Source: Anaerolineae bacterium
GTDB taxonomy: Bacteria > Chloroflexota > Anaerolineae > Promineifilales > Promineifilaceae
DNA length: 64,000 nt
Direction: 5' to 3'
Assembly: GCA_023384355.1 (NCBI GenBank)
Contig: JAHDWL010000013.1
Span: forward strand, 1 to 64,000
This document shows positions 8,944 to 17,592 of this stretch, piece after piece. A program made the translations under genes and the position numbers. The number at the start of each line of letters is the position of its first letter. Within the stretch, counting starts at the first letter, position 1. The notes under the pieces were generated by a model that searched no databases, was not told where the DNA came from, and saw only the letters and a list, made by a program, of their open reading frames with translations.

Positions 8944-10027
8944 GCGCGTGCTGCACCAATTTACCGAAGGCGTCTACACCGGCGACGCGGTCAGCGACCA
9001 TGCGTTCGCCATTCGCCGCTGGTTGCGCTCGCTGGGATTTGTCTCCGACATCTTCGCCGAGCGCATCCAGCCCGAACTCGCGGCCGACGTTCGCCCGGCC
9101 GGGACCTACCAGCCACGCCCGGCCGAGACGTGCGTCATCCATCATCACGCCGTCGGTTCCCTCATCGCCGATCGCCTCGCCGCGATTGAACTGCCCCAAA
9201 TACTCATCTACCACAACATCACGCCGCCGGAGTTTTTCGAGGCCACCGATCCGGCGCTGGCCGAGGGCCTGCGCCGCGGCCGTAGCCAGCTGCAAGACAT
9301 GCGCCCCCGGACGATACTGGGCCTGGGGGTTTCCCCATATAACCGGCAGGAATTGGTAGAGCTGGGTTATGACCCGACAGGCGTGCTGCCTATCTTTCTC
9401 GATGAGTCCCATTTGCAGCAACCTGTGAACGAGACCCTCGCTTCTGTGCTGGGCGCAACTCATCCGACGTTGCTCTTCGTCGGCCGCTTCGCGCCCAACA
9501 AGCGGCAGGAAGATTTGATCAAGCTGCTGTATTTCCTGCGCAGGGCGCGACCGGATGCCCGCCTGATTCTTGTCGGCAATACCAGTAATGAAAATTATGT
9601 AAACTGGATTCGCTCGTTTGCCCGGGAACTGGGGCTTGATCAGGTGGCTGTCCACATCACCGGTCATATATCGGGCCAGGACATGCTGACCTGTTACCGT
9701 TGTGCTGATGTCTACGTCTCCATGAGCGAGCACGAGGGTTTCGGCAAGCCATTGATTGAAAGCATGTATTGCGGGTTGCCCGTTGTGGCCTATGCTGCCG
9801 GCGCGGTCCCGTCCACCATGGCCGGCGCGGGGATTTTGTTCAATAATAAGGATTATGAAGCTCTGACAGAGTTGATCGACTTGTTGATGGCTGATGATTC
9901 CTTGCGCCGCCGCGTCATCGTCCGCCAGATGGAGCGATCGCAAGTCTTCCTGGAACCCAATGTCCGCCGGCAATTTGAATCGTACCTGCATCAACTTAAT
10001 CTTCTGCCGGATCATCCCGCCCCATGA
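8936..10027 (+). CDS. GT4 glycosyltransferase, paralogue of the one at 6683
   Basis: A GT-B transferase of 363 residues, clearly homologous along its length to the gene at 6683: LIYHNITPPEFFEA, GRFAPNKRQEDLIKLL and SEHEGFGKPLIESM recur at matching positions. ATG at 8936 lies 8 bases inside the preceding gene, and the 3' end overlaps the next start by 4 bases. The two paralogues flank an unrelated transferase, so they may add related sugars at successive steps. Confidence 0.85.
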   Translation: MPERVLHQFTEGVYTGDAVSDHAFAIRRWLRSLGFVSDIFAERIQPELAADVRPAGTYQPRPAETCVIHHHAVGSLIADRLAAIELPQILIYHNITPPEFFEATDPALAEGLRRGRSQLQDMRPRTILGLGVSPYNRQELVELGYDPTGVLPIFLDESHLQQPVNETLASVLGATHPTLLFVGRFAPNKRQEDLIKLLYFLRRARPDARLILVGNTSNENYVNWIRSFARELGLDQVAVHITGHISGQDMLTCYRCADVYVSMSEHEGFGKPLIESMYCGLPVVAYAAGAVPSTMAGAGILFNNKDYEALTELIDLLMADDSLRRRVIVRQMERSQVFLEPNVRRQFESYLHQLNLLPDHPAP

Positions 10028-11307
10028 ATGACCACAAGCTCCACGTCGTCCTGGTGACGCCCGCCTACCCGCCCCTCCCCGGCGGCGGCGAGCGCTACGC
10101 CGCCGCCCTGGCGCGTGGGCTGGCGCGCGGCGGGGCGCGGGTGACGGTCGTCACCAGCTCGGCCGCCACCGAAGCCGACCTCTGGCAAGGTGTGGCGAGC
10201 CGCTCGGATGCCGTGGAAGACGGCGTGCGCGTGATTCGCCTGCCGATCCGGCCGATGCCCGGCGGCCGCGACGGGCTGCTGGCGTGGCGCAAGGGGATGG
10301 TCCTCCTCTCGGCCCTGCCCGGCGACCAGTCCGGCGTCCTGGCGCGCATGGCCCGCCGCGTGCCCTCAATCGAAGGCCTTGAAACGACGCTGGCCGAACT
10401 GGGCGACGGCGATGGCGGCGAGGTCGATATCGTCCACGCCTTCAACGTCTCATGGGAACACGGGCTGGTGGCGGCTCACGAATTCAGTCGCCGGAGCGGC
10501 AAGCCGCTGGTCATGACGCCGTTCCTCCATCTGGGCGAGGGGGGCGATCGGGTGGCGCGCAATTCGACCATGGACCACCAGCTGCGGATCATGCGCCAGG
10601 CTGATTGCCTCATGGTGCTGACGCGCGTCGAGGCCGATGGCCTCGGTCGCTACATGTTCCAGCCCGAACGCATCGCCGTCATCGGTGGTGGCGTCGATCC
10701 GGTGCCGGAAGATTTCACGGCCTCGCCCTACTTTGCCGCGGATCATCACGAGGCGCGCGGGGACTTTGGGGTATACATCGGCCGCCAGTCGTTTGACAAG
10801 GGCGCATTACACGCCGCCGACGCCATCCGCGTTCTGCGCCGGCGCGGCCGTGATATCGCCCTGTTGCTGATTGGATCGTCCGCCCCGGAGTTCGAGCGCT
10901 TTCGCCGCCGGCTTTCCCCCGAAGACCGCGCCGCCGTCCGCACGCTCGGTGTCCTGTCCGACCGGGACAAGCACGCGGTGCTCAGTCGCGCCAAATTTCT
11001 GATGTTGCCGTCGCGCAGCGACTCATTCGGCATCGTCATTCTGGAAGCCTGGTCCCACGCCGTGCCGGTGGTCGCCGCCCGTGCGGGGGGCATCCCCGGC
11101 GTTGTCGACGACGGCGCCAACGGCCTGCTCGTGCCCTTTGCTGATGTTGAGGGATTGGCCATGGCCGCTGAACGGGTGATAACTGCCCCGTTGTTCGCCG
11201 AACGGCTGGGCAAACAGGGGCAGGCGAAGCTGAAGACCGACTACAACTGGGATGTGGTGGTGGGACGTGTGTTGTCCCATTACCGCAGCATGACCGGCAA
11301 GGAGTAG
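10024..11307 (+). CDS. GT4 glycosyltransferase
   Basis: A GT-B transferase of 427 residues. The acceptor half opens LHVVLVTPAYPPLPGGGERY, whose GGGER loop is the usual phosphate-contacting turn of GT4 enzymes. The donor half has FGVYIGRQSFDKG and ends with SDSFGIVILEAWSHAVPVV, an EX7E-type site where SDSFG replaces the more common EGFG. It overlaps the preceding gene by 4 bases and lies 14 bases before the next. The gene has very high GC. Confidence 0.85.
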   Translation: MNDHKLHVVLVTPAYPPLPGGGERYAAALARGLARGGARVTVVTSSAATEADLWQGVASRSDAVEDGVRVIRLPIRPMPGGRDGLLAWRKGMVLLSALPGDQSGVLARMARRVPSIEGLETTLAELGDGDGGEVDIVHAFNVSWEHGLVAAHEFSRRSGKPLVMTPFLHLGEGGDRVARNSTMDHQLRIMRQADCLMVLTRVEADGLGRYMFQPERIAVIGGGVDPVPEDFTASPYFAADHHEARGDFGVYIGRQSFDKGALHAADAIRVLRRRGRDIALLLIGSSAPEFERFRRRLSPEDRAAVRTLGVLSDRDKHAVLSRAKFLMLPSRSDSFGIVILEAWSHAVPVVAARAGGIPGVVDDGANGLLVPFADVEGLAMAAERVITAPLFAERLGKQGQAKLKTDYNWDVVVGRVLSHYRSMTGKE

Positions 11308-11321
11308 CGGCGCGGCCGGCC

Positions 11322-12608
11322 ATGCGCATCCTCCACGTTGTCCACCAGTACCCGCCCGACCATGTGGGTGGGACAGAGCTTTATACCCGGGCCATGGCGC
11401 AACGGCAGGCGGCCGCCGGTCACGAGGTCGCCGTGTTCTGTCCGGAGAGCGGGCCGGGAGCGGCCGGCGCGCCGGTTGAAGAGGCCGGCGTGCGCGTCTA
11501 TCGGGCCGGTCGGGGTCGTCGCGGCCGGGCGTCGGTCTTCCTCAGCACGCTCGGCGCGGCCAGACTCGCGGCCGCGTTTGACACGGTTTTGGCCGCGGAG
11601 CGCCCCGACGTCGTCCACCTGCAACACCTGATGGGCCTGCCGGCGTCGATGGCCGATCAAATCGCGGCCGGTGGAATTCCCTACATCATCACCCTCCATG
11701 ACTACTGGTACGGCTGCGCCAACGCCCAATTGCTGACGAATTACGACGAGACTCCCTGTGTCGGGCCGGACGCGCGCTTCAACAATTGCGGTCGTTGCGC
11801 CCTGGCTCGTGCCGGGTTGCCCGCCCCGGCTGCGGCGGCGACGTTTGTCGCGCCGCTGATGGCGCGACGCAATCGAACCCTGCGGCCGATCTTCGACGGC
11901 GCGGCCGCTGTGCTGGCATCCACGCCGTTCGTGCGCCAGGCGCACGCGGCGATGGGCTTTCCGGCCGGGCGCATCGACATCCTGCCGCTGGGCGCGGACG
12001 TGTCGCCGGCGCAGATCGCCGCCGCCCGCGAGGCGCGTCACCGCCGGGAACCGGATAGCTCGTTCCACATCGGCTACGTCGGCGGGCTGAGCCGCCAGAA
12101 GGGAGTCCACGTTCTCGTCGCCGCGGTCAACCGCCTGCCGGAGCGGGCAACTCTCTCGCTATACGGCGATCCCGCGGCCGACCCGGGGTACGTAGCCGAA
12201 CTGCGCGCCGCCGCCGGCCATCCCGGCATACGTTTCGAAGGACGGCTGCAGCGTGAGGCGTTGTGGCCGGCGCTCGGGGCGCTGGATGTGCTGGTTCTCC
12301 CTACGTTGTGGTATGAGACCTACGGGCTCGTGGTGCAGGAGGCATTCGCCGCCGGCGTGCCGGTGATCGCTTCACGGATCGGCGTCATGCCTGACGTCGT
12401 GGCGGACGGCGTCGATGGCCTCCTCTTCCCGCCCGGCGACGCGGCCGCCCTGAGCCGGCTGCTGCTGGAACTGTTGGAGAATCCCGCGCTGGTCGACGAT
12501 ATGCGCGCCAACATCCCGCCGGTGATGCGCATGGACGACCACGCCGCGCGGCTGGAGACGATCTATCGCGCCGTCAGGGCGAGCGCCGGCCAGGTGGCCG
12601 CTCATTAA
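11322..12608 (+). CDS. GT4 glycosyltransferase
   Basis: The last transferase of the run, 428 residues. The start gives RILHVVHQYPPDHVGGTELY. The middle carries ITLHDYWYGCANAQLL and a cysteine pair in FNNCGRCAL, a feature of one GT4 subgroup. The donor site is YETYGLVVQEAFAAGVPVIA. The 111-base gap that follows contains a promoter-like sequence and a hairpin, so this gene probably ends the first transcription unit, although no U-rich terminator is visible. Confidence 0.85.
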   Translation: MRILHVVHQYPPDHVGGTELYTRAMAQRQAAAGHEVAVFCPESGPGAAGAPVEEAGVRVYRAGRGRRGRASVFLSTLGAARLAAAFDTVLAAERPDVVHLQHLMGLPASMADQIAAGGIPYIITLHDYWYGCANAQLLTNYDETPCVGPDARFNNCGRCALARAGLPAPAAAATFVAPLMARRNRTLRPIFDGAAAVLASTPFVRQAHAAMGFPAGRIDILPLGADVSPAQIAAAREARHRREPDSSFHIGYVGGLSRQKGVHVLVAAVNRLPERATLSLYGDPAADPGYVAELRAAAGHPGIRFEGRLQREALWPALGALDVLVLPTLWYETYGLVVQEAFAAGVPVIASRIGVMPDVVADGVDGLLFPPGDAAALSRLLLELLENPALVDDMRANIPPVMRMDDHAARLETIYRAVRASAGQVAAH

Positions 12609-12624
12609 TATTAGGAATCGTTAA

Positions 12625-12652
12625 TCGGCATCCGGCCTGAATGGGCTATAAT
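12625..12652 (+). promoter_or_regulatory. Candidate sigma-70 promoter for the exporter gene
   Basis: TCGGCA and a perfect TATAAT (12647-12652) lie 16 bases apart in the first sizeable gap of the glycan locus. Transcription would start near 12659, giving a leader of about 60 bases. The -35 box matches only 4 of 6. Confidence 0.4.
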
Positions 12653-12672
12653 CGGGCATCATCGTCCGATTG

Positions 12673-12689
12673 TTGCGGCCGCGCCGCAA
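12673..12689 (+). other. Hairpin in the exporter leader
   Basis: TTGCGGC and GCCGCAA form a perfect 7-bp stem with a 3-base loop. It falls in the proposed leader of the permease gene, about 30 bases before the start codon. No run of T follows, so it is not a convincing terminator. Confidence 0.45.
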
Positions 12690-12719
12690 ATTTCATGACC
12701 ATCGGAGAACGAGCAACGA

Positions 12720-13622
12720 ATGAGTGTTGGTAGCCGGCCGAAGGCCGACAGCATGGCGTCTTCATATAGTTACGACGCCGACAACCGTCTGGGAAACTGG
12801 CGCGAAAAGCTGGATGAGCTTTGGCATTATCGCTCCCTGCTGCGCAACCTGGTCGTGCGAGACCTGAAGGCGCGCTACAAGAATTCCGTATTGGGCATCC
12901 TGTGGAGCGTCCTGAACCCGCTGTTCCTGATGGTGGTCTTCACGATCCTCTTTTCGGTGTTGGCCAACAACCAGATTCGGGACTATCCCATCTTCGTGCT
13001 GGTTGGGCTTATCCCCTGGAATTTCTTCAGCGGCTCGCTCACCGGCGGCACAACGGCGGTAACGGGCAATGCCGGATTGGTGAAGAAAGTCTATTTTCCC
13101 CGCGAATTGTTGCCGGCGTCTTCGCTGCTGTCCAACCTCGTCAACTTCGGCTTCGCCTTCGCGGTACTGGTCATCTTTCTCTATGTTTTCGGCATCGGCC
13201 TGACCGTCCACGCCCTCTGGGTTCCCCTCATCCTGATCACGCAACTCATCTTCACCCTGGGGCTTTGCCTGTTGCTCGGCAGCCTGACGGTCTTTTACAA
13301 GGATGTGTTGATGATCCTGGAAGTGGTCATGCTGGCCTGGTTCTTCCTGACGCCGGTCTTCTATTCGCTGGAAATGTTCGGGGACACGGCGACCCTGATG
13401 GGGGTAACGTTTAGCCCAGGCCAGGTCATGCGCTGGATCAACCCGATGGCCTCCATCATCGACGGCTACCGCACCGTCCTGTGGGGAACCTACGACAGCC
13501 TCGGCCCGGCGCCCATGAACCCCGCCTATCTCGCCCGAACCTTCGTCACGGCCGTCATCACCCTGATCGTCGGCTATGCGGTTTTCCTCCGGCTGAACCC
13601 GATGTTTGGCGAGAAACTATAG
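12720..13622 (+). CDS. ABC-2 polysaccharide exporter permease (Wzm-like)
   Basis: The membrane subunit of an ABC exporter for lipid-linked polysaccharide, 300 residues with six membrane spans. The cytosolic N-terminus leads to LVVRDLKARYKNSVLGILWS, the amphipathic segment typical of Wzm/TagG/RfbA permeases. Later landmarks are GLIPWNFFSGSLTGGT and WFFLTPVFYSLEM. Such permeases need an ATPase partner (Wzt/TagH), normally encoded beside them, and none is present in this window. The next gene is an LCP protein, which suggests that the exported glycan is then attached to the wall. Confidence 0.9.
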   Translation: MSVGSRPKADSMASSYSYDADNRLGNWREKLDELWHYRSLLRNLVVRDLKARYKNSVLGILWSVLNPLFLMVVFTILFSVLANNQIRDYPIFVLVGLIPWNFFSGSLTGGTTAVTGNAGLVKKVYFPRELLPASSLLSNLVNFGFAFAVLVIFLYVFGIGLTVHALWVPLILITQLIFTLGLCLLLGSLTVFYKDVLMILEVVMLAWFFLTPVFYSLEMFGDTATLMGVTFSPGQVMRWINPMASIIDGYRTVLWGTYDSLGPAPMNPAYLARTFVTAVITLIVGYAVFLRLNPMFGEKL

Positions 13623-13646
13623 CCGGAGCTTCTCGACCAATTTTGA

Positions 13647-15221
13647 ATGCCTATGAAGTCCTTGAAAATTGCCGCTCTTTGGGTCGCCTTGCTCGCGGCG
13701 CTGTCCACGTCAGCCTGTAATCCGACGACCCCGACGGCCGTGGTAACGCCATTCCCGACCGTCGAACTCGAAGCCACGGCCACCAGCGAGCCGAAGACGC
13801 CCACTCCTGAACCCCCGGTTTCGCCCACTGTCGCGGTGACCGACACCCCGGCGGCCGAAATCGCCGCCGCGGATACCGCAGAGGCCACCGCACGTGCCAC
13901 GGCAACCGCCCGTGCCACGGCCACTGCCCGTGCCACGGCCACCGAAGAGCCGACCGCCACGCCGACCAGCCTGCCGCAGGTGAACCCCACCGCCGCGCTC
14001 AACATCACCGGCTCCATGCGCGAGGGCGAGCCGACTCCGCCGACGGCGATCCCGTCACCCGTGCCGGTCTTCGAGCTGCCGGACGGGACGACCAACATCC
14101 TGTTGCTGGGCAAGGATGTCGATGTCGACCAGGGCGGCGACGGCCGCACCGACACGATGATCATCGTCTCGGTCAACAGCAAAACGCGCACCGCGTCGAT
14201 GATCTCCCTGCCGCGCGATCTGTACGTCTACATGCCCAACCGCATCATGAGCCGGCTCAACACGGCCGTATCCCTGGGCGGCGTAGAGCTTCTTGAGCAG
14301 ACGATTCTCTACAACTTCGGCATTCCCATCCACTACTACGCCCAGGTCGATTTCGCCGGCTTCAAGCGGATAGTCGACCTGCTGGGCGGGGTCGAAATGG
14401 CCGTCAGTTGTCCGCTGGAAGATTGGCGGCTCATCTCGCCCGAGCTGGACCCCAACCTGGAAGAGAACTGGGAGCGGTTCAAGCTGGAAGCGGGGATCCA
14501 CCAGATGGACGGCGATCTGGCCCTGTGGTATGCCCGTTCGCGGATGACGACGACCGATTTTGATCGCGGCCGCCGTCAACAGCAACTCCTGCAGGGGATG
14601 CTCGACCAGGGCATCGATCTGGGCCTCGTCGCTAAGGCCCCGGAGCTGTGGGCCACTTTCAGCGATGTCGTCAAGACGGATATGGACATCGGCCGCATCC
14701 TGCAGCTGGCCGCCATGGCTCCCGACATCAGGAACAACGGCATCCAGCATCTCTATCTGGCGGGCAAGCTGCAGGCGTGGTCAGTGCCGGAAAGCGGCGC
14801 GTCGGTGCAGCTGCCGATTTGGGAGGGCGAGAACATGATGAAAGACACGTTCCGCCGCCTCTTCCTGCCGCCGGCCCTGAACCGGGCCGACCGCGCCCCC
14901 ATCACGGTGGAGCTAATCAACGCCAGCCAATACCCGGCGCAGGCGTTGCTGGCGGCCGATAACCTGGCCTGGTACGGGTTCGCGCCCGTCATCGGCGAAC
15001 CGCGCGAGCCACAGGACAACACCGAGCTGACGTACTTCGCTGATAACTTCAAGGGTTCCTACGACTGGCTGTTCAGCTGGGTCATGGGCAAGCCGAAGAG
15101 CGCCATCGAACTGTCGGGCGAGCAGGCCGGGACGAATTACCGCGTGATCATCGGCAACGACTACAATCCCTGTCGCCCGGCCTTCGACGCGCCCCAGGCG
15201 AATTTGCCTCCGGAATCATAA
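13647..15221 (+). CDS. LytR-CpsA-Psr (LCP) family lipoprotein
   Basis: A 524-residue enzyme that moves glycan chains from a lipid carrier to the cell wall or another acceptor. The N-terminus is a lipoprotein signal (LSTSAC, Cys24) rather than the usual membrane anchor. Residues 25-115 are a Thr/Pro/Ala linker. The LCP domain starts near residue 148 (TTNILLLGKDVD) and has the key arginines and aspartates in GRTDTMI, SLPRDLYVY and the FDRGRRQQQLLQG region. A C-terminal LytR_C domain follows (ITVELINASQYPAQA). It lies 24 bases after the Wzm permease, matching a job at the end of the export pathway. Confidence 0.9.
   Translation: MPMKSLKIAALWVALLAALSTSACNPTTPTAVVTPFPTVELEATATSEPKTPTPEPPVSPTVAVTDTPAAEIAAADTAEATARATATARATATARATATEEPTATPTSLPQVNPTAALNITGSMREGEPTPPTAIPSPVPVFELPDGTTNILLLGKDVDVDQGGDGRTDTMIIVSVNSKTRTASMISLPRDLYVYMPNRIMSRLNTAVSLGGVELLEQTILYNFGIPIHYYAQVDFAGFKRIVDLLGGVEMAVSCPLEDWRLISPELDPNLEENWERFKLEAGIHQMDGDLALWYARSRMTTTDFDRGRRQQQLLQGMLDQGIDLGLVAKAPELWATFSDVVKTDMDIGRILQLAAMAPDIRNNGIQHLYLAGKLQAWSVPESGASVQLPIWEGENMMKDTFRRLFLPPALNRADRAPITVELINASQYPAQALLAADNLAWYGFAPVIGEPREPQDNTELTYFADNFKGSYDWLFSWVMGKPKSAIELSGEQAGTNYRVIIGNDYNPCRPAFDAPQANLPPES
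13893..13946 (+). repeat. 18-bp coding minisatellite in the LCP linker
   Basis: Three consecutive 18-bp units beginning CGTGCCACGG start at 13893, 13911 and 13929, and encode the ATARAT-type linker. Whole-codon units mean that copy-number change would alter linker length without a frameshift. Confidence 0.8.
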
Positions 15222-15250
15222 TTGCGGGATTACACCGGCACGGGCATAAT
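15222..15250 (+). promoter_or_regulatory. Candidate promoter upstream of terminator and MFS gene
   Basis: TTGCGG, 17 bases, then CATAAT, starting right after the LCP stop codon. The -10 box matches 5 of 6 and the -35 box 3 of 6, so this is a modest candidate. A transcript from it would begin near 15257 and meet the terminator at 15288 before the transporter gene. Confidence 0.3.
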
Positions 15251-15287
15251 TCACCCACCATGAAATTTGCCCGATCTGTGACTTCAC

Positions 15288-15329
15288 AAGGACGATGGCC
15301 CGCCGGCAAGGCGGCCATCGTCCTTTTTT
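15288..15329 (+). terminator. Strong intrinsic terminator
   Basis: AAGGACGATGGCC (15288-15300) pairs perfectly with GGCCATCGTCCTT (15313-15325) and runs into six T (15324-15329). It lies 66 bases after the LCP stop and 29 bases before the transporter start, so it ends the exporter/LCP transcript or attenuates the transporter. Confidence 0.85.
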
Positions 15330-15358
15330 GCAGACGAACGGCGTAGCGGGAGGAAATT

Positions 15359-16684
15359 TTGAACGACAAGCGCGAAATTAACGGCTGGATGATGTATGAC
15401 TGGGCCAACTCGGCCTTCTCCACGACCGTCGTCACGGCGCTCCTGGGGCCTTATCTTCAGGCTTTGGCCGAGGCGACCACGGAGCCGTTTCGCATCCTCG
15501 GCACGGCCATTGAGCCGGGGGCGATCTATCCCGCGGCCGTGTCGTTGTCCGTCATCCTGCAAGTCCTCTTCCTGCCGTTGCTGGGCACAATCGCCGACTA
15601 CACCCGTCTGAAGAAACGGTTGTTGCTGGCCTTCGCCTACACCGGCGCGTTCGCCACAATCCTGCTCTTCTTCGTCAGGATGGACATGCCGCTGGTCGGC
15701 ACCCGGGGCGCGGTGGTGGTCGCCAGCCTGTTGTTCATCATCGCCAACCTGGCGTTCGGCGGGGCCATCGTCTTCTACAACGGTTTCCTGCCGCAGATCG
15801 CCTCGCCTGACAAGCGCGATGAGGTGAGTTCCCGCGGCTGGGCGCTCGGCTATTTGGGCGGCGGTCTGCTGCTGTTGCTGAATCTGGTGTTGTTGCTGGT
15901 GATGGAGGATACCGCGCTGGCGGTGCGCATCAGCATGGCCAGCGCCGGCGTGTGGTGGCTGGTGTTCACCTTCCTCTATCCCCATCAGCGCCTTGTCCAG
16001 CGCGATCCCGGCCGCGACCGTCCCGACGTCAACCTGTTCACCCACGGCATCAGGCAGATCGGGCATACATTCGGCGAGCTATGGCACAAATACCCGATGA
16101 CCTTGCGCTACCTCATCTCCTATCTGGTCTACAACGATGGCATCCAGACCGTCATCGTCGTAGCCGCCGCCTTTGCTGCCGAGGAGCTGGGCGTCCCGGC
16201 GCAAACGATCCTGATCCTGGTGCTGATGATCCAGTTCGTGGCATTCGGCGGCGCGCTCCTTTTCGGCAATCTGGCCCGTCGTTTCGGGGCCAAGAAATCC
16301 ATCATGCTGAGCCTGGTCATCTGGTCTGCCATCGTCATATACACCTATCTGTTCATCAATACTCAGGTGCAGTTGTTCGTGATGGGCGCGGTGCTGGCCC
16401 TGGTGCTGGGCGGGTCTCAGGCCCTCAGCCGCTCGCTCTTCTCGCAGATGATCCCGTCCGACCACGAGGCGGAATATTTCGGCTTCTATGAGATCAGCGA
16501 GCGCGGGACGTCCTGGCTGGGAACCTTCGCGTTCGCGCTGGCCGTGCAATTGACCGGCTCGCAGCGCATCGCCATCGTCAGCCTGATCGTCTTCTTCGTC
16601 CTGGGGCTTATCCTGTTGAGCACCGTCGACGTGCGACGGGCCATCACCGAATCGGGCAACGACCCGAGCGGCGTTGTCATCTGA
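15359..16684 (+). CDS. MFS transporter, UMF1/Atg22-like
   Basis: A 12-span major facilitator of 441 residues. TTG at 15359 is the start: it follows GGGAGGAAAT at good spacing and gives MNDKREINGWMMYDWANSAF, the YDWANSAF signature of the Atg22/UMF1 branch. DYTRLKKRLLL between spans 2 and 3 stands for the MFS loop motif. Eukaryotic Atg22 is a vacuolar amino-acid effluxer; bacterial substrates are not established. The strong terminator just upstream makes it a separate unit or a regulated one. Confidence 0.85.
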   Translation: MNDKREINGWMMYDWANSAFSTTVVTALLGPYLQALAEATTEPFRILGTAIEPGAIYPAAVSLSVILQVLFLPLLGTIADYTRLKKRLLLAFAYTGAFATILLFFVRMDMPLVGTRGAVVVASLLFIIANLAFGGAIVFYNGFLPQIASPDKRDEVSSRGWALGYLGGGLLLLLNLVLLLVMEDTALAVRISMASAGVWWLVFTFLYPHQRLVQRDPGRDRPDVNLFTHGIRQIGHTFGELWHKYPMTLRYLISYLVYNDGIQTVIVVAAAFAAEELGVPAQTILILVLMIQFVAFGGALLFGNLARRFGAKKSIMLSLVIWSAIVIYTYLFINTQVQLFVMGAVLALVLGGSQALSRSLFSQMIPSDHEAEYFGFYEISERGTSWLGTFAFALAVQLTGSQRIAIVSLIVFFVLGLILLSTVDVRRAITESGNDPSGVVI

Positions 16685-16738
16685 TCGGACAGACGCAGCT
16701 CGCGGAATGTTCGCCCGCACGGGCCGGGAAACGTTGTC

Positions 16739-17542
16739 ATGAGTGAGATAGATATCCAGGCCGCGGCCGGGTTTGTCCAGCGTCATGCTACGCCGATCGA
16801 GCGTGCCCGGCTGCGCTACGTGCTCGATCAGCAACCGGCCCCAGAGGACATCCGGGAGCAACTTGAGCGCTCGCAGCGAGGCGACGGGGGGTGGGCGGCG
16901 TCCTGGTCGCCGGATTACAGTTCGCTCGATGCCACTTGCTACCAGCTGAGTCAGGCCGACCAGCTCGGCATCGACCGGCGTTCACTGATGGTCGTCGACG
17001 CCATCCGCTTCCTGGCCGAACGGCAGCAGATGGACGGATCGTGGGAAGAGGAGCCGTCCGAGGTGGATGCCGCGCCGTTGTGGGCCACGCCGGGCGATGT
17101 TGCCGCGGGCCTCTATGTCACGGCCAACTGCGGCTTTTGGGTGGCGCGATCCGCGCTTGTGCCGTCCGCGGCTCACGACGCGGCGCTCTACCTCTCTTTT
17201 CACCTGAGCCGGTTTGGCGCTTTGCCCTCCTTTCCCCACACCCACTGGCTGGCGACGGCCTTGTGGCAGCATCAGGGAATGCGCGACGAGGCCGGGAAGG
17301 GCCTGGCCTATCTGGGCGACCGCATCCCCCAACTCTCCGCCGGAAACCTGGCCTGGATGATCATCGCCCTGTTGCAGGGCGGCGTCGCGGCCGGGCACGA
17401 AACCGTGATCGAGGCTCTCGATCAGCTTGTCAACCTGCGCGATCGGGCCGGGCACTGGCCCCCGGACGAGGACGCCAACAATGCCGTCCACGTCACCATT
17501 GAGGCGCTGCTGGCCCTGCGTCTGGGCGGCCGAATCGGATGA
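16739..17542 (+). CDS. Prenyltransferase/squalene-cyclase-fold protein
   Basis: A 267-residue protein with the repeated alpha-hairpins of the terpenoid-cyclase alpha/alpha toroid. Repeats are marked by RGDGGWAASW (residue about 49), MDGSWEEE and GHWPPDEDANNAVH, each a Gly-x-Trp-type QW-like turn. It is much shorter than true squalene-hopene cyclases (about 630 residues) and lacks the DXDD acid motif, so cyclisation is unlikely. It may be a small binding or scaffold member of the fold. No hopanoid genes are nearby. It converges on the response-regulator gene with 50 bases between. Confidence 0.65.
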   Translation: MSEIDIQAAAGFVQRHATPIERARLRYVLDQQPAPEDIREQLERSQRGDGGWAASWSPDYSSLDATCYQLSQADQLGIDRRSLMVVDAIRFLAERQQMDGSWEEEPSEVDAAPLWATPGDVAAGLYVTANCGFWVARSALVPSAAHDAALYLSFHLSRFGALPSFPHTHWLATALWQHQGMRDEAGKGLAYLGDRIPQLSAGNLAWMIIALLQGGVAAGHETVIEALDQLVNLRDRAGHWPPDEDANNAVHVTIEALLALRLGGRIG

Positions 17543-17592
17543 GGGCAGGCGTCCGGCGGCGCGACCCCAGCGCGGGAGCCTTGATCCCGACG

